This document shows, one piece after another, positions 8,542 to 16,122 of a DNA stretch of 64,000 nucleotides (its first letter is position 1; each line of letters starts with the position of its first letter). The notes beneath the pieces were generated by a model. The model saw nothing but the letters and a program-made list of their open reading frames with translations, did no database searches and was not told the DNA's origin. The position numbers and the translations under genes are program-made. This DNA comes from Prado023 sp963697345 (GTDB lineage Bacteria; Actinomycetota; Actinomycetes; S36-B12; CAIYMF01), in NCBI GenBank assembly GCA_963697345.1, contig CAVONS010000007.1, forward strand, positions 372,001 to 436,000, given 5' to 3'.

Positions 8542-8748
8542 TCAGCAGGCCAGCCCGTCGTCGATGGGCCCGCCATCGATGGGCTGGGCATCCGAGCCAG
8601 GGACCGAGGAACCGACCGCGGCCGCACTGCGCACGCGTCCGATCCCGGCGCAGGTCGAGCCGGCCACGTGGTAGCAGTCCAGGCACAACCACAGGTCCGC
8701 GATCTCGAGTTCGGAGTCGCGGCCACAGCGCGCACAGGGCTCGGTCAC
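8542..8748 (-). CDS. Small putative zinc-ribbon protein
   Basis: 68 residues, GTG start. The N-terminal half has two cysteine pairs (PCARC and LWLCLDC) spaced about 20 residues apart, as in a zinc ribbon; the C-terminal half is low-complexity and probably unstructured. No family is recognised. It converges on zur with a 13-nt gap and could be metal-related through that neighbour, but this is only inference. The ribosome site is weak, so the start is uncertain. Confidence 0.5.
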   Translation of the reverse strand: MTEPCARCGRDSELEIADLWLCLDCYHVAGSTCAGIGRVRSAAAVGSSVPGSDAQPIDGGPIDDGLAC

Positions 8749-8784
8749 GGACCCATCGTGGCCGTGATCACGGGGCGCAGCAAC

Positions 8785-8813
8785 TGGCCACAGTCCACCG
8801 CTGCTCCTACGAT
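8785..8813 (+). promoter_or_regulatory. Candidate leaderless promoter of the SDR gene
   Basis: TGGCCA (8785-8790), 17 nt, then TACGAT (8808-8813), ending 6 nt before the ATG at 8820. No Shine-Dalgarno sequence is visible. Confidence 0.4.
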
Positions 8814-8819
8814 CAAGCG

Positions 8820-9791
8820 ATGAGGTACTTCGTCACGGGTGCAACCGGGTTCATCGGTGGGGTGGTGGTGCGCAAGCTGCGCCAGCGGGGTGACGAGGTG
8901 GTGGCCCTCGTGCGCGATCCCGGCCGCGCTCGGCACCTGGCCGACCAGGGCGTGGAGCTGGCCCGTGGTGATGTGTCGGATCGTGAGTCCCTGGCAGACC
9001 CGATGTCGGGTGTGGAGGGCGTGTTCCACATCGCCGGTTGGTACAAGGTCGGGGTGGACGACCGGGAGGCGGCCTGGGCCACCAACGTGGAAGGAACCCG
9101 CAACGTCCTGGACACGATGGGTGAGCTGGGCATCGCCAAGGGCGTCTACACCTCGACGGTGGCCATCAACTCCGACACCCACGGGATGGAGGTCGACGAG
9201 TCCTACCGATTCGTGGGCAAGCACCTGAGCCTCTACGACACCACCAAGGCCGAAGCCCATCGGATCGCCCGTGCCCGGATCGCTGAGGGCCTGCCGCTGG
9301 TGATCGTGATGCCCGGGCTGGTGTACGGCCCGGATGACACCAGCAGCGTCCGGGCGTCGCTGCGCGAGCTCCTGCGCGGACGGCTGCCGGCGCTGCCCAC
9401 CGGCACGGAGTACTCGTGGGCACACGTGGACGACATCGCCGATGCTCACCTGCTGGCCATGGACCAGGCCCCGGTGGGCGAGACCTACATCGTGGCCGGG
9501 GAGCGCGCGACGCTGCTCGACGCGATGAGCATGGCAGCGCAGGTGTCCGGCCGGCGCGCCCCCGTGGGCATCCCGGCGGGGGCCATGCGTGCGATGGGCC
9601 CGGTCACGGGACTGCTCGGCAAGGTGCTGCCGGTCCCCCCGGAGTACACCCCCGAGGGCCTGCGTGTGGTCGCCGGGACCACGTATCTCGGCTCGAACGC
9701 GAAGGCCCGCCGCGAGTTGGGGTACGACCCGCGCCCGTTGGCTGAGGGCTGGGTGGAGACTGTCCGCCATGAGATGGCCACACTCGTCTGA
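8820..9791 (+). CDS. NAD(P)-dependent extended SDR (epimerase/dehydratase/reductase family)
   Basis: 323 residues. The N-terminal Rossmann motif is VTGATGFIGG (extended SDR GxxGxxG), followed by FHIAGWY, a STVAIN strand and the active-site YDTTK (Tyr-x3-Lys at about residues 139-143). The downstream PGLVYGP motif is typical of dihydroflavonol reductase/3-beta-hydroxysteroid dehydrogenase-like SDRs. It probably oxidises or reduces a hydroxyl/keto group of an unknown small molecule. It converges on the large LuxR-type regulator, which gives no substrate hint. Confidence 0.88.
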   Translation: MRYFVTGATGFIGGVVVRKLRQRGDEVVALVRDPGRARHLADQGVELARGDVSDRESLADPMSGVEGVFHIAGWYKVGVDDREAAWATNVEGTRNVLDTMGELGIAKGVYTSTVAINSDTHGMEVDESYRFVGKHLSLYDTTKAEAHRIARARIAEGLPLVIVMPGLVYGPDDTSSVRASLRELLRGRLPALPTGTEYSWAHVDDIADAHLLAMDQAPVGETYIVAGERATLLDAMSMAAQVSGRRAPVGIPAGAMRAMGPVTGLLGKVLPVPPEYTPEGLRVVAGTTYLGSNAKARRELGYDPRPLAEGWVETVRHEMATLV

Positions 9792-9803
9792 GCTCTCGAA
9801 CGG

Positions 9804-12479
9804 TCACTGGCCGAGGTCGAGCAGCCCGCGTTCCGACAGGGCCTGGGCCAGGCCACCGCGGGATCGAACCCCGAGCTTGCGGTAGGTCTTGCCGAGGTGG
9901 AACTCCACCGTCTTGGCGGACAGGAACAGGCGCGCGGCGACCTGGTTGTTGGACTGTCCGTGTGCGACCTCGAGGGCAACCCGGAGCTCCTGCGGGGTCA
10001 GCGCCTGGTCGATGGCCTGCGCATGCTGCATCCGGTTGCCCATCTGTTCCCCCGAGGCAAGCAGCTCGCGCCGGGCCCGCGCCGCCCACGGGGTGGCGCC
10101 GAGAAGGGTGAACGCCTCGTCGGCCTCCCGGAGATGCGTTCGGGACAGCAGGCGGCGCCGGGTGCGGCGCAGGTGCTCGCCGAGGTGCAGGTGCGTGCGC
10201 GCGTACTCGAAGGCGTCAGCCGTGCGTTCGATTTCCTCGAGGGCGTGGGCGAGCAGCTCATCGGCGTCGGCCGGCAGGGTGAGGGCGCGGCATCGCGCGA
10301 CCAGCGCCGCACCCAGCGGATCGACCAGGCCCCGGGTCCTGGCTTCGACCTCGTCGGCCACGGCCGCGCCCGTGCCCCGATCACCTGTCTCGACCAGCGC
10401 TTCGACGAGGTCCCCGAGGCCCGTGATCAGCGCGTCCCGACACCCACGACCGAGGAACGGCACGGCACGTAGTGGGCTCAGGACTCCGATCGCCTCCTGG
10501 GTGCGCCCCAGGGAGAGGGCCAGCGCGCCCCGCGCCTGGGTGGACCACAGCTCGAGCCAGGGCGAGGGGCGGCGGGCGAACGCCACCTGGGCAGCCGCAA
10601 GGTGGTTCAGCGCCGCTTCCTCGTGGCCGCGATACGCGTGCAGGCCGGCGAGTCGGGCCTGGTCGACCCCGTCGGGGTACCCCAGTGCATGCAGGATGGC
10701 GATCTCATGGGTGAGCAGGGAGACGGCTCGATCCCAACCCCCGTCGCGGCGAGCGCGCTCCGCGCCGAAGAAGTCGGCGTACACCAGGTCGATCGGTCGC
10801 CCGTGGGTGCGCAGCAGCTTCTCCATCAGGTGGAAGCGAGACCGCGCTGCCGAATCGTCGGCGCCCAGCCAGTTGGGGACCATGGCCCACGCCGTCAGGA
10901 GGTCCATGGAGAAGGTGGTCGGGTCACGCGCGGAGCTGAGTTGCTCTGCCCGGCGCAGAGCCGCCACTGCGGGCTCATTGCGACCGAGGAACATCTGGGC
11001 GCTGCCCATCGCCGCGAGCAGGACCCAGTCGTCGCCGGACCCCTTCCTGTCCATCGCCGAGATCAGCCGGCTGAGCAGGTCGACGTCGGCGTCCTCCATG
11101 GCGGTCCAGGCCAGCCGGCTGAGCAGGGCGGTGGCGAGGGCCGGGTCCACGTGCTCGTGATCCACCGTGCTGAGCAGATCGATCACCGTTGCGGGATCGG
11201 CGCCGTGCAGGTTGTCTGCCACGACGAACGTGGCCCGCGCGCGCATGTTCGGGTCGGTGACGCTCCCGAAGACCGCAGTCGCCATGCGCACGGCGCTGTC
11301 GGAGTCGGGGTTCGCCTCGGCCGCCTGCAGGAGCCGGCGCTGACGGTCGGCGGGGTCAGCGGACAGGTCGGCGGCGAGCTGGGCCAGCAGGCTCGCCCGT
11401 CCCGGGGAGTGCGGGGCCAGCCGGGTGGCGGCCGATTCCAGGTCGGCAGCGATCTCCTCGTCGGGCCCGGCCGAGCCCAGGGCTCGGTGGCGCAGCCCCC
11501 GTACATCGCGCCGCTCGCGCAGGACCTCCCCGAGGGCTGCGTGGGCCTCCCGAGCCCACTGCGGGGGTGCCACTGCGTGCACGGCGGCCCGGGCCAGCGG
11601 GTGCGTGAACCGAGGGATCCGATCGAGGCGCACGAGCCCGTGCAACTCAGCGGGGAGCAGGGCTTCCATGCCCAGCCCGAGCTTCCCCAAGCCGGCCAGG
11701 ATGACCGTCGGGTCGGCGGTGTCGTCCGCAGCCAGGAGGGTCACGGCACGCTGACCCTGGACGTCGAGGGCGTCCCATCCGCTCGCGTAGCGCACCTGCA
11801 CGGCGCGGTCCACCGGCACGGGCGAGGGCAGCGGGGCGCTGCCAGCCAGTTCATGGGGTGTCAACAGGTCCCTGACCCCGACCAGGGCCAGGGGCACCCC
11901 GGCGAGCTCGCGCGCGACCTCGCCGGCGACGTCTGGGGCCAGCTCAGGTGCCGAATGCCCGAGCACCTCGACCGAGTGCTCGATCGAGAGGGGCTTGAGG
12001 GTGACCAGTGGGAAGGCGTCGTAGGGGGAGTCAGCCGCAGCGCTCGGCTGACACACGAGCACCACCGCGATGGGATCGGCAAGCAGACGTCGGCAGGCGA
12101 ACGCCAGCGCCGTCATCGATCGGTCGTCGAGCCACTGGATGTCGTCGACGAGGACCGCGAGCGGACCCCGACGGCTGGCCAGTGACAGTGCCTCCAGGAG
12201 GGCCGCCGGGGAGCCTGGCGTCTCAGGCCGATGGCCGAGCCGGTCAAGAAGGAGATCCAGGGCCGAGGACGGGATCGCGGACTCGGACTCGATCGCCGTG
12301 AGCCGGACCACCGACATGCCGCTGCTGGTCGCCATCTGCTCAGCGATGTCCAGCAGTGCTGTCTTGCCTATGCCCGGGTCGCCACTGATGCGGATCACCG
12401 AGGCGCTGCCCTCGCGAGCGCGCTGGAGCTCGGCCCCGATCTGCTTGATCTCCCCGTCGCGCCCAACGAGCACGTCCAC
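9804..12479 (-). CDS. LAL-type LuxR family transcriptional regulator with AAA ATPase domain
   Basis: About 891 residues. The N-terminus VGRDGEIKQI leads into Walker A GDPGIGKTALL (~33-43) and Walker B LAVLVDDIQWLD (~110-120). A long helical, TPR-like middle follows, and the C-terminus has a LuxR helix-turn-helix (ALTPQELRVALEVAHGQSNN, then KTVEFHLGKTYRKLGVRSR). This is the MalT/LAL architecture, in which ATP and an inducer control DNA binding. The start is taken at GTG 12479; a second GTG at 12473 lies exactly 7 nt after TACGTT (12481-12486) and would suit a leaderless transcript. The open frame extends upstream to 13124 but runs antisense through the divergent secreted protein, so it was cut. 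Inducer and targets are unknown. Confidence 0.88.
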   Translation of the reverse strand: MDVLVGRDGEIKQIGAELQRAREGSASVIRISGDPGIGKTALLDIAEQMATSSGMSVVRLTAIESESAIPSSALDLLLDRLGHRPETPGSPAALLEALSLASRRGPLAVLVDDIQWLDDRSMTALAFACRRLLADPIAVVLVCQPSAAADSPYDAFPLVTLKPLSIEHSVEVLGHSAPELAPDVAGEVARELAGVPLALVGVRDLLTPHELAGSAPLPSPVPVDRAVQVRYASGWDALDVQGQRAVTLLAADDTADPTVILAGLGKLGLGMEALLPAELHGLVRLDRIPRFTHPLARAAVHAVAPPQWAREAHAALGEVLRERRDVRGLRHRALGSAGPDEEIAADLESAATRLAPHSPGRASLLAQLAADLSADPADRQRRLLQAAEANPDSDSAVRMATAVFGSVTDPNMRARATFVVADNLHGADPATVIDLLSTVDHEHVDPALATALLSRLAWTAMEDADVDLLSRLISAMDRKGSGDDWVLLAAMGSAQMFLGRNEPAVAALRRAEQLSSARDPTTFSMDLLTAWAMVPNWLGADDSAARSRFHLMEKLLRTHGRPIDLVYADFFGAERARRDGGWDRAVSLLTHEIAILHALGYPDGVDQARLAGLHAYRGHEEAALNHLAAAQVAFARRPSPWLELWSTQARGALALSLGRTQEAIGVLSPLRAVPFLGRGCRDALITGLGDLVEALVETGDRGTGAAVADEVEARTRGLVDPLGAALVARCRALTLPADADELLAHALEEIERTADAFEYARTHLHLGEHLRRTRRRLLSRTHLREADEAFTLLGATPWAARARRELLASGEQMGNRMQHAQAIDQALTPQELRVALEVAHGQSNNQVAARLFLSAKTVEFHLGKTYRKLGVRSRGGLAQALSERGLLDLGQ

Positions 12480-12533
12480 GAACGTAGCAGCGCAGCGATG
12501 CCTGGGGAAGAGCGATGGGTGTCGTTGCCGGAC

Positions 12534-12549
12534 TAGGGGAACCCCTGAT
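12534..12549. promoter_or_regulatory. Partial palindrome resembling a LuxR-type regulator box
   Basis: CTAGGGGAACCCCTGA has arms AGGGG/CCCCT around AA. It matches 12 of 16 positions of the PAS-LuxR (PimM-type) operator consensus CTVGGGAWWTCCCBAG. It sits between the divergent LAL regulator and the small secreted protein gene, a natural site for (auto)regulation. Inference from sequence only. Confidence 0.3.
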
Positions 12550-12612
12550 GCGACCAGCCACGGGGGAGCGCGAGTGTGGTCGGCATCAGCTCGTCGCCAC
12601 TGGAGGAGAGAC

Positions 12613-13026
12613 ATGAATCGCATCGTTGGCAGGATCGCCGTCGCATCGTCGTTCTTCGTCATGGGAGGGCTCGCGGTGGCCCCGGCAGCATCGGCGGCTC
12701 CGACGCTGATCCCGCGCCACGAGGTCTCCACGTTCATCGCCCCGGATCCCGGTTCTGAGACCGGTGACTCGTCGACCAGTGGTTGCGGCGCGGGTCGCTT
12801 CGCCGTCAACTGCTCGGTTCCGGCCGGAACGTCGGTCCCCGCCCAGGCTCCGGCGGCCGCCATGCGCGCACTGGATGCCGAGGTCAGCTCGCTGGCCGTG
12901 TCCACGGGTGGTGTGGTGGAGTCGGCGGTCCCGGTGCCCGTCCCAGCGATGCATGCGATGGTCACGGACATGACCGATGCGCCTCCCGTGCCGGTCCTGC
13001 CGGACCACATCGCCAAGCGGTACTGA
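12613..13026 (+). CDS. Small secreted protein of unknown function
   Basis: 137 residues. MNRIVGRIAVASSFFVMGGLAVAPAASA is a clear Sec signal peptide with an AxA site. The mature part is ~110 residues, has two cysteines (SGCGAGRFAVNCS) that may form a disulphide, and is rich in Ala, Pro and Val with no recognised domain. The ATG at 12613 has a GGAGGAG ribosome site at 12602-12608. It is divergent from the LAL regulator and may be its target. No function is proposed. Confidence 0.7.
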   Translation: MNRIVGRIAVASSFFVMGGLAVAPAASAAPTLIPRHEVSTFIAPDPGSETGDSSTSGCGAGRFAVNCSVPAGTSVPAQAPAAAMRALDAEVSSLAVSTGGVVESAVPVPVPAMHAMVTDMTDAPPVPVLPDHIAKRY

Positions 13027-13109
13027 CCCCCGGAGGGGCCACGTCCGGGCTGCCGCCCGCCAGGGTCTTCTTGGGAACCTACGCGAACGTAACCTACGAT
13101 GACGCGAAG

Positions 13110-13139
13110 CCGTGACGTATCCACGCATCGGCGTCACGG
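13110..13139 (+). promoter_or_regulatory. Inverted repeat overlapping a Shine-Dalgarno sequence
   Basis: CCGTGACG at 13110-13117 is perfectly complementary to CGTCACGG at 13132-13139. The second arm ends inside the GGAGGAG ribosome site (13138-13144) of the haemolysin-III-like gene, so the RNA hairpin could partly hide the site. The DNA palindrome could also be an operator. Confidence 0.35.
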
Positions 13140-13150
13140 AGGAGTTCGCG

Positions 13151-13915
13151 ATGACGGTTGGCCCCCGCGCGGTCCACACTGGGGCGATGGAACCGGACCC
13201 TGCTGCCAGCGCCCTTGGGGCTGCTGGCCCTGATCCGTCCGATTCGGTGCCCACGGATCACGGGCCCAGGGATCACGGGGTCGCCGCCCTCAAGCCCAGG
13301 CTGCGGGGCTGGCTGCACTTCGGCGCGGCCCCGCTGGCGTTCGTCCTGGGACTGGCGCTCATGGTGGTCACCCCGACGCAGGGCCTGCGCGCTGCCGTGG
13401 CGGTGTACGTGCTGACCACAGTGCTGCTGTTCGGCGTCAGCTCGGCCTACCACCTCGGCGCTGGGTCAGCACGTGTCAACGCCTTCCTGCGCAAGCTCGA
13501 CCACGCCAACATCTACCTGTTCATCGCCGGTTCCTACACCCCGTTCGCGGCGGCGCTGCCCGACGCGCGGCTGCGGTGGACGGTGCTCGCGCTGGTCTGG
13601 GGGATCGCCCTGGTCGGACTCATCGTGCGGGTGGCCTGGACGGGTGCGCCACGATGGTTGGTCACGGGCTCCTACATCGCCCTGGGCTGGGTGGCGGTGT
13701 TCTTCCTGCCAGCCTTCTACCGGGACCTCGGCGCTGCCACGGTGGCGCTGCTGGCGGTCGGCGGTGTGCTCTACACGCTCGGCGGCGTGGTCTACGCGCT
13801 CAAGCGCCCCAACCCCCACCCCGAGTGGTTCGGCTTCCACGAGCTGTTCCACGCCTTCACCATCGCCGCCTACCTGGTCCAGTACGTCGCGGTCGCGATG
13901 GTCGTCACAGGCTGA
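13151..13915 (+). CDS. Haemolysin III / PAQR family (TrhA-like) membrane protein
   Basis: 254 residues with seven hydrophobic segments. The family motifs are SSAYHLG (first conserved Ser/His of the metal site, following the second membrane segment), LDHANIYLFIAGSYTPF, and C-terminal HELFHAFTIAAYLVQY with the HxxxH pair. These His residues form the membrane zinc site of PAQR proteins. The ATG at 13151 is fixed by GGAGGAG six nt upstream; an earlier ATG (13112) has no ribosome site. In bacteria these proteins affect membrane lipid homeostasis; the haemolysin name is historical. Alone in its transcription unit. Confidence 0.9.
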   Translation: MTVGPRAVHTGAMEPDPAASALGAAGPDPSDSVPTDHGPRDHGVAALKPRLRGWLHFGAAPLAFVLGLALMVVTPTQGLRAAVAVYVLTTVLLFGVSSAYHLGAGSARVNAFLRKLDHANIYLFIAGSYTPFAAALPDARLRWTVLALVWGIALVGLIVRVAWTGAPRWLVTGSYIALGWVAVFFLPAFYRDLGAATVALLAVGGVLYTLGGVVYALKRPNPHPEWFGFHELFHAFTIAAYLVQYVAVAMVVTG

Positions 13916-13948
13916 CCCCCCACCCCCCCGAATCTCCTCCGCCTGAGT

Positions 13949-13980
13949 CGATTTCCTCCGCATGCACGCGGAGGAAATCG
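13949..13980. terminator. Perfect 13-bp hairpin between convergent genes
   Basis: CGATTTCCTCCGC (13949-13961) pairs fully with GCGGAGGAAATCG (13968-13980) around a 6-nt loop. Partial copies of the arms flank it (AATCTCCTCCGCC at 13931-13943 and CGGAGGGAATT at 13988-13998). It lies between the convergent haemolysin-III-like and ATP-grasp genes, so a bidirectional terminator is likely. Confidence 0.5.
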
Positions 13981-14001
13981 GCGTACGCGGAGGGAATTGG
14001 A

Positions 14002-14069
14002 CGCGGGTGGGCGGGGCGCGGGTGGGTGGGGCGCGGGTGGGGTGGGGTGGGGTGGGCGGGGTTAGGGGT
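14002..14069 (+). repeat. G-rich imperfect tandem repeat
   Basis: Three imperfect copies of a ~15-nt unit (CGCGGGTGGG(C/T)GGGG) grade into repeated GGGGT units up to the ATP-grasp stop codon. There are more than eight runs of three or more G on the + strand, enough for a G-quadruplex in readthrough RNA of the upstream gene. The end overlaps the last codons of the convergent ATP-grasp gene. Confidence 0.5.
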
Positions 14070-15351
14070 GGACGAAGGGGCCCTCCGACAGGCGCGTGGT
14101 CTCGTCTCGGCACCAGAGGGCGATCAGCCCTCGGAAGTGCTCGATGAAGTGGTCGTGCTCGTGCGGCGGGAACATCGCCCGCACGGTGTCGACGATGACC
14201 GAGTCCATCCCCGGACCGCTGAACCACTCGAGGGCGACCTCGTCGAAGTTGCGCAGCCGGGAGTCGCACCAGTCGTAGTACCGGTCGGTGTCGAAGTGCG
14301 CGTCGGCGAGCTTGCGGTAGGCGGCGAGCTTCTCCTCGTAGGACAGGTCCTCCCGGTCGCCGATCTCGAAGTAGCGCGTTGTCTCGAGGTCCACCGAGCG
14401 GGGGCGCTGGGTCACCATGGCATACGCGCTCCACTTCACCAGCGCCTTCATCGCCCAGGGGAAGTAGTAGTGCAGGGACGTGACGGCCACGTCGGGGCAC
14501 GCGTTGGCGTAGTCGATCGGGTAGACCTGATCGGGCTGCCCCTCGCCGCCGAACTTCACCAGCATCTCGCAGGAGTTGAACTCCCACTTGAAGAAGGCGT
14601 TGACGGTCCGGTTGATGGTCACGCACTCGTCGCCGGACTGCGCGGACAGGAAGCTGTGGTCCACCGCGTAGCGGTTGTGCATCGGCTGGTCGGGCTGGAA
14701 GCGCATGACCATGGTCTCGGGGCCGATCGACAGGGACCGGGCGAACACGTCGTGATCCTCGGCGGCCTGCAGGTGCATCAGCATCTCGCCGGAGTCGTCG
14801 TAGGCCCGGTACAGGGAATCTCGATCATCGACGCGTGAGACGCCGCGCCAGCCGCCGCCGTCGAAGGGCTTCATGTACAACGGATAGCCGACCTGGTCTG
14901 CGAGGGCGTCGAGGTTGAAGGGCTGGTTGTAGCGCTCGGCGGTGTAGGCGTACTTCGCGTGGTCCAGGGGGTTCTTGTACGGGACCAGCACGGTCTCCGG
15001 GATCTTGAGGCCCAGGCGGATCATCGCGCAGTACGCCGAGTGCTTCTCCATGGACTGGAACGTGAACGGGCTGTTGAGCAGGTAGACGTCGTCCATGAGC
15101 GACGCCTTCTTGAGCCACTCGCGCGGCACGTAGTACCAGTACGCGAGGCGGTCGATGACGAGGTCCTGTCGGGGCTTGTCGCGCAGGTTGAACGGCTCGA
15201 TGGTGGTCCGCTCGGTGGCGATCTCGTGCGTGACGCCGTGTGCGTCCTCGATGGGGCCCAGCGCCCGGACCAACGACTCGAACGCGACAGGCCAGTCGTT
15301 CTCCGTGCCCAGGAGCAGTCCGACGAGGTGGGATCGGGTGGTGGCGTCCAT
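14062..15351 (-). CDS. ATP-grasp family protein, substrate unknown
   Basis: 429 residues. The ATP-grasp core is suggested by PLYMKPFDGGGWRGV (Lys161 and a Gly-rich loop at ~165-170), acidic residues in KWEFNSCEML (~256-264) and the Mg-binding-like IDYANACPD (~279-287). The N-terminal 100 residues (with NLRDKPRQDLVIDRLAYWYY and LLNSPFTFQSMEKHSAYCAM) resemble a pre-ATP-grasp domain. Such enzymes usually join a carboxylate to an amine or thiol by an acyl-phosphate. It is the last gene of an operon after two alpha/beta-hydrolase esterases, 9 nt from the previous one. The set suggests making and hydrolysing an amide or ester of one compound, but the compound is not known. The stop codon abuts a G-rich repeat. 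Confidence 0.72.
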   Translation of the reverse strand: MDATTRSHLVGLLLGTENDWPVAFESLVRALGPIEDAHGVTHEIATERTTIEPFNLRDKPRQDLVIDRLAYWYYVPREWLKKASLMDDVYLLNSPFTFQSMEKHSAYCAMIRLGLKIPETVLVPYKNPLDHAKYAYTAERYNQPFNLDALADQVGYPLYMKPFDGGGWRGVSRVDDRDSLYRAYDDSGEMLMHLQAAEDHDVFARSLSIGPETMVMRFQPDQPMHNRYAVDHSFLSAQSGDECVTINRTVNAFFKWEFNSCEMLVKFGGEGQPDQVYPIDYANACPDVAVTSLHYYFPWAMKALVKWSAYAMVTQRPRSVDLETTRYFEIGDREDLSYEEKLAAYRKLADAHFDTDRYYDWCDSRLRNFDEVALEWFSGPGMDSVIVDTVRAMFPPHEHDHFIEHFRGLIALWCRDETTRLSEGPFVHP

Positions 15352-15360
15352 CGTGTCCTC

Positions 15361-16104
15361 CTAGAGGTGGGTCAGGTGCTTGACGGCCATGCGCTGCCAC
15401 GAGGGCCAGTCGTGCGGCGTGTCGGTGCCCCACACGTCGAGGTTGCAGGGGATGCCCTTGTCCCAGAGGGCCTGGGCCAGGGCCCAGCTGGACTGCAGGG
15501 CAGCGGTCGGATGCTCCTCGAAGGCCCCGGAGCCGACGGCCAGCTGGACGAAGACGCGGCTGCGCAGCCACTCGAGGTGCTCGCCGTACAGGTTGGGTAC
15601 GTAGGCCAGCGGGTTGTTGAAGTACAGGGCGTCGCCCATCTCGCCCCAGGGGTGCCACGTGCCCGGGTCGTAGTTCCCCGAGAGGCCCACCGCGTGCGGG
15701 AACAGGTCGGCGCGGCGCAGTGCCAGGTTCACCGCGTGGTAGGCGCCCATGCTGACCCCGCAGGCCACGATCGGCACCCAGCCGCCGCAGTCGCCATGGA
15801 TGGCTGGGGCGACCTGGTCGGTGATCCACGCGTGGTAGGCGTCGTGGTTGCGGGCGCGTTCCTCGGTGGGGATCGAGTTGTTGGACCAGGACGACCCGTC
15901 GTTGGCATCCACGGCATACACCTTGAGCTGGCCGGCCTCGATCGCCGGGGCCAGCGCGTGGATGATGCCGTTGTTCTCGATGTCATAGGCGCTGCCGCGC
16001 TCGGAGGGGAATATCAGGACCGGTGTCCCCCAGTGCCCATAGGCCACCACGTGTCCGGAGGTTCCCAGGGTGGGGGCCCAGACCTGCCACTCGTCACGAC
16101 GCAT
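15361..16104 (-). CDS. Putative esterase (alpha/beta hydrolase, PF00756-like)
   Basis: 247 residues. The nucleophile elbow GVSMGAYHA places Ser118; TPHDWPSW supplies a probable catalytic His231; the acid residue is not obvious. HWGTPVLIFPSERGSAYD near the N-terminus may form the oxyanion region. There is no signal peptide, so it is probably cytoplasmic. It lies between a larger Fes-like esterase (18 nt upstream) and the ATP-grasp gene (9 nt downstream). The substrate is unknown; family relatives hydrolyse acyl esters. Confidence 0.8.
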   Translation of the reverse strand: MRRDEWQVWAPTLGTSGHVVAYGHWGTPVLIFPSERGSAYDIENNGIIHALAPAIEAGQLKVYAVDANDGSSWSNNSIPTEERARNHDAYHAWITDQVAPAIHGDCGGWVPIVACGVSMGAYHAVNLALRRADLFPHAVGLSGNYDPGTWHPWGEMGDALYFNNPLAYVPNLYGEHLEWLRSRVFVQLAVGSGAFEEHPTAALQSSWALAQALWDKGIPCNLDVWGTDTPHDWPSWQRMAVKHLTHL

Positions 16105-16122
16105 GGGGCGCAGTCTGGTCGG

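Noticed and set aside
13027..13045. CCCC-GGA-GGGG hairpin after the secreted protein
   Set aside because: Stem of four pairs, too weak to claim as terminator.
12480..13124. N-terminal extension of the LAL regulator
   Set aside because: It lies antisense to the secreted protein and before the first plausible start; family proteins begin near VGRDGE.
14002..14069. CRISPR-like repeat array
   Set aside because: Units are G-rich, imperfect and have no unique spacers.
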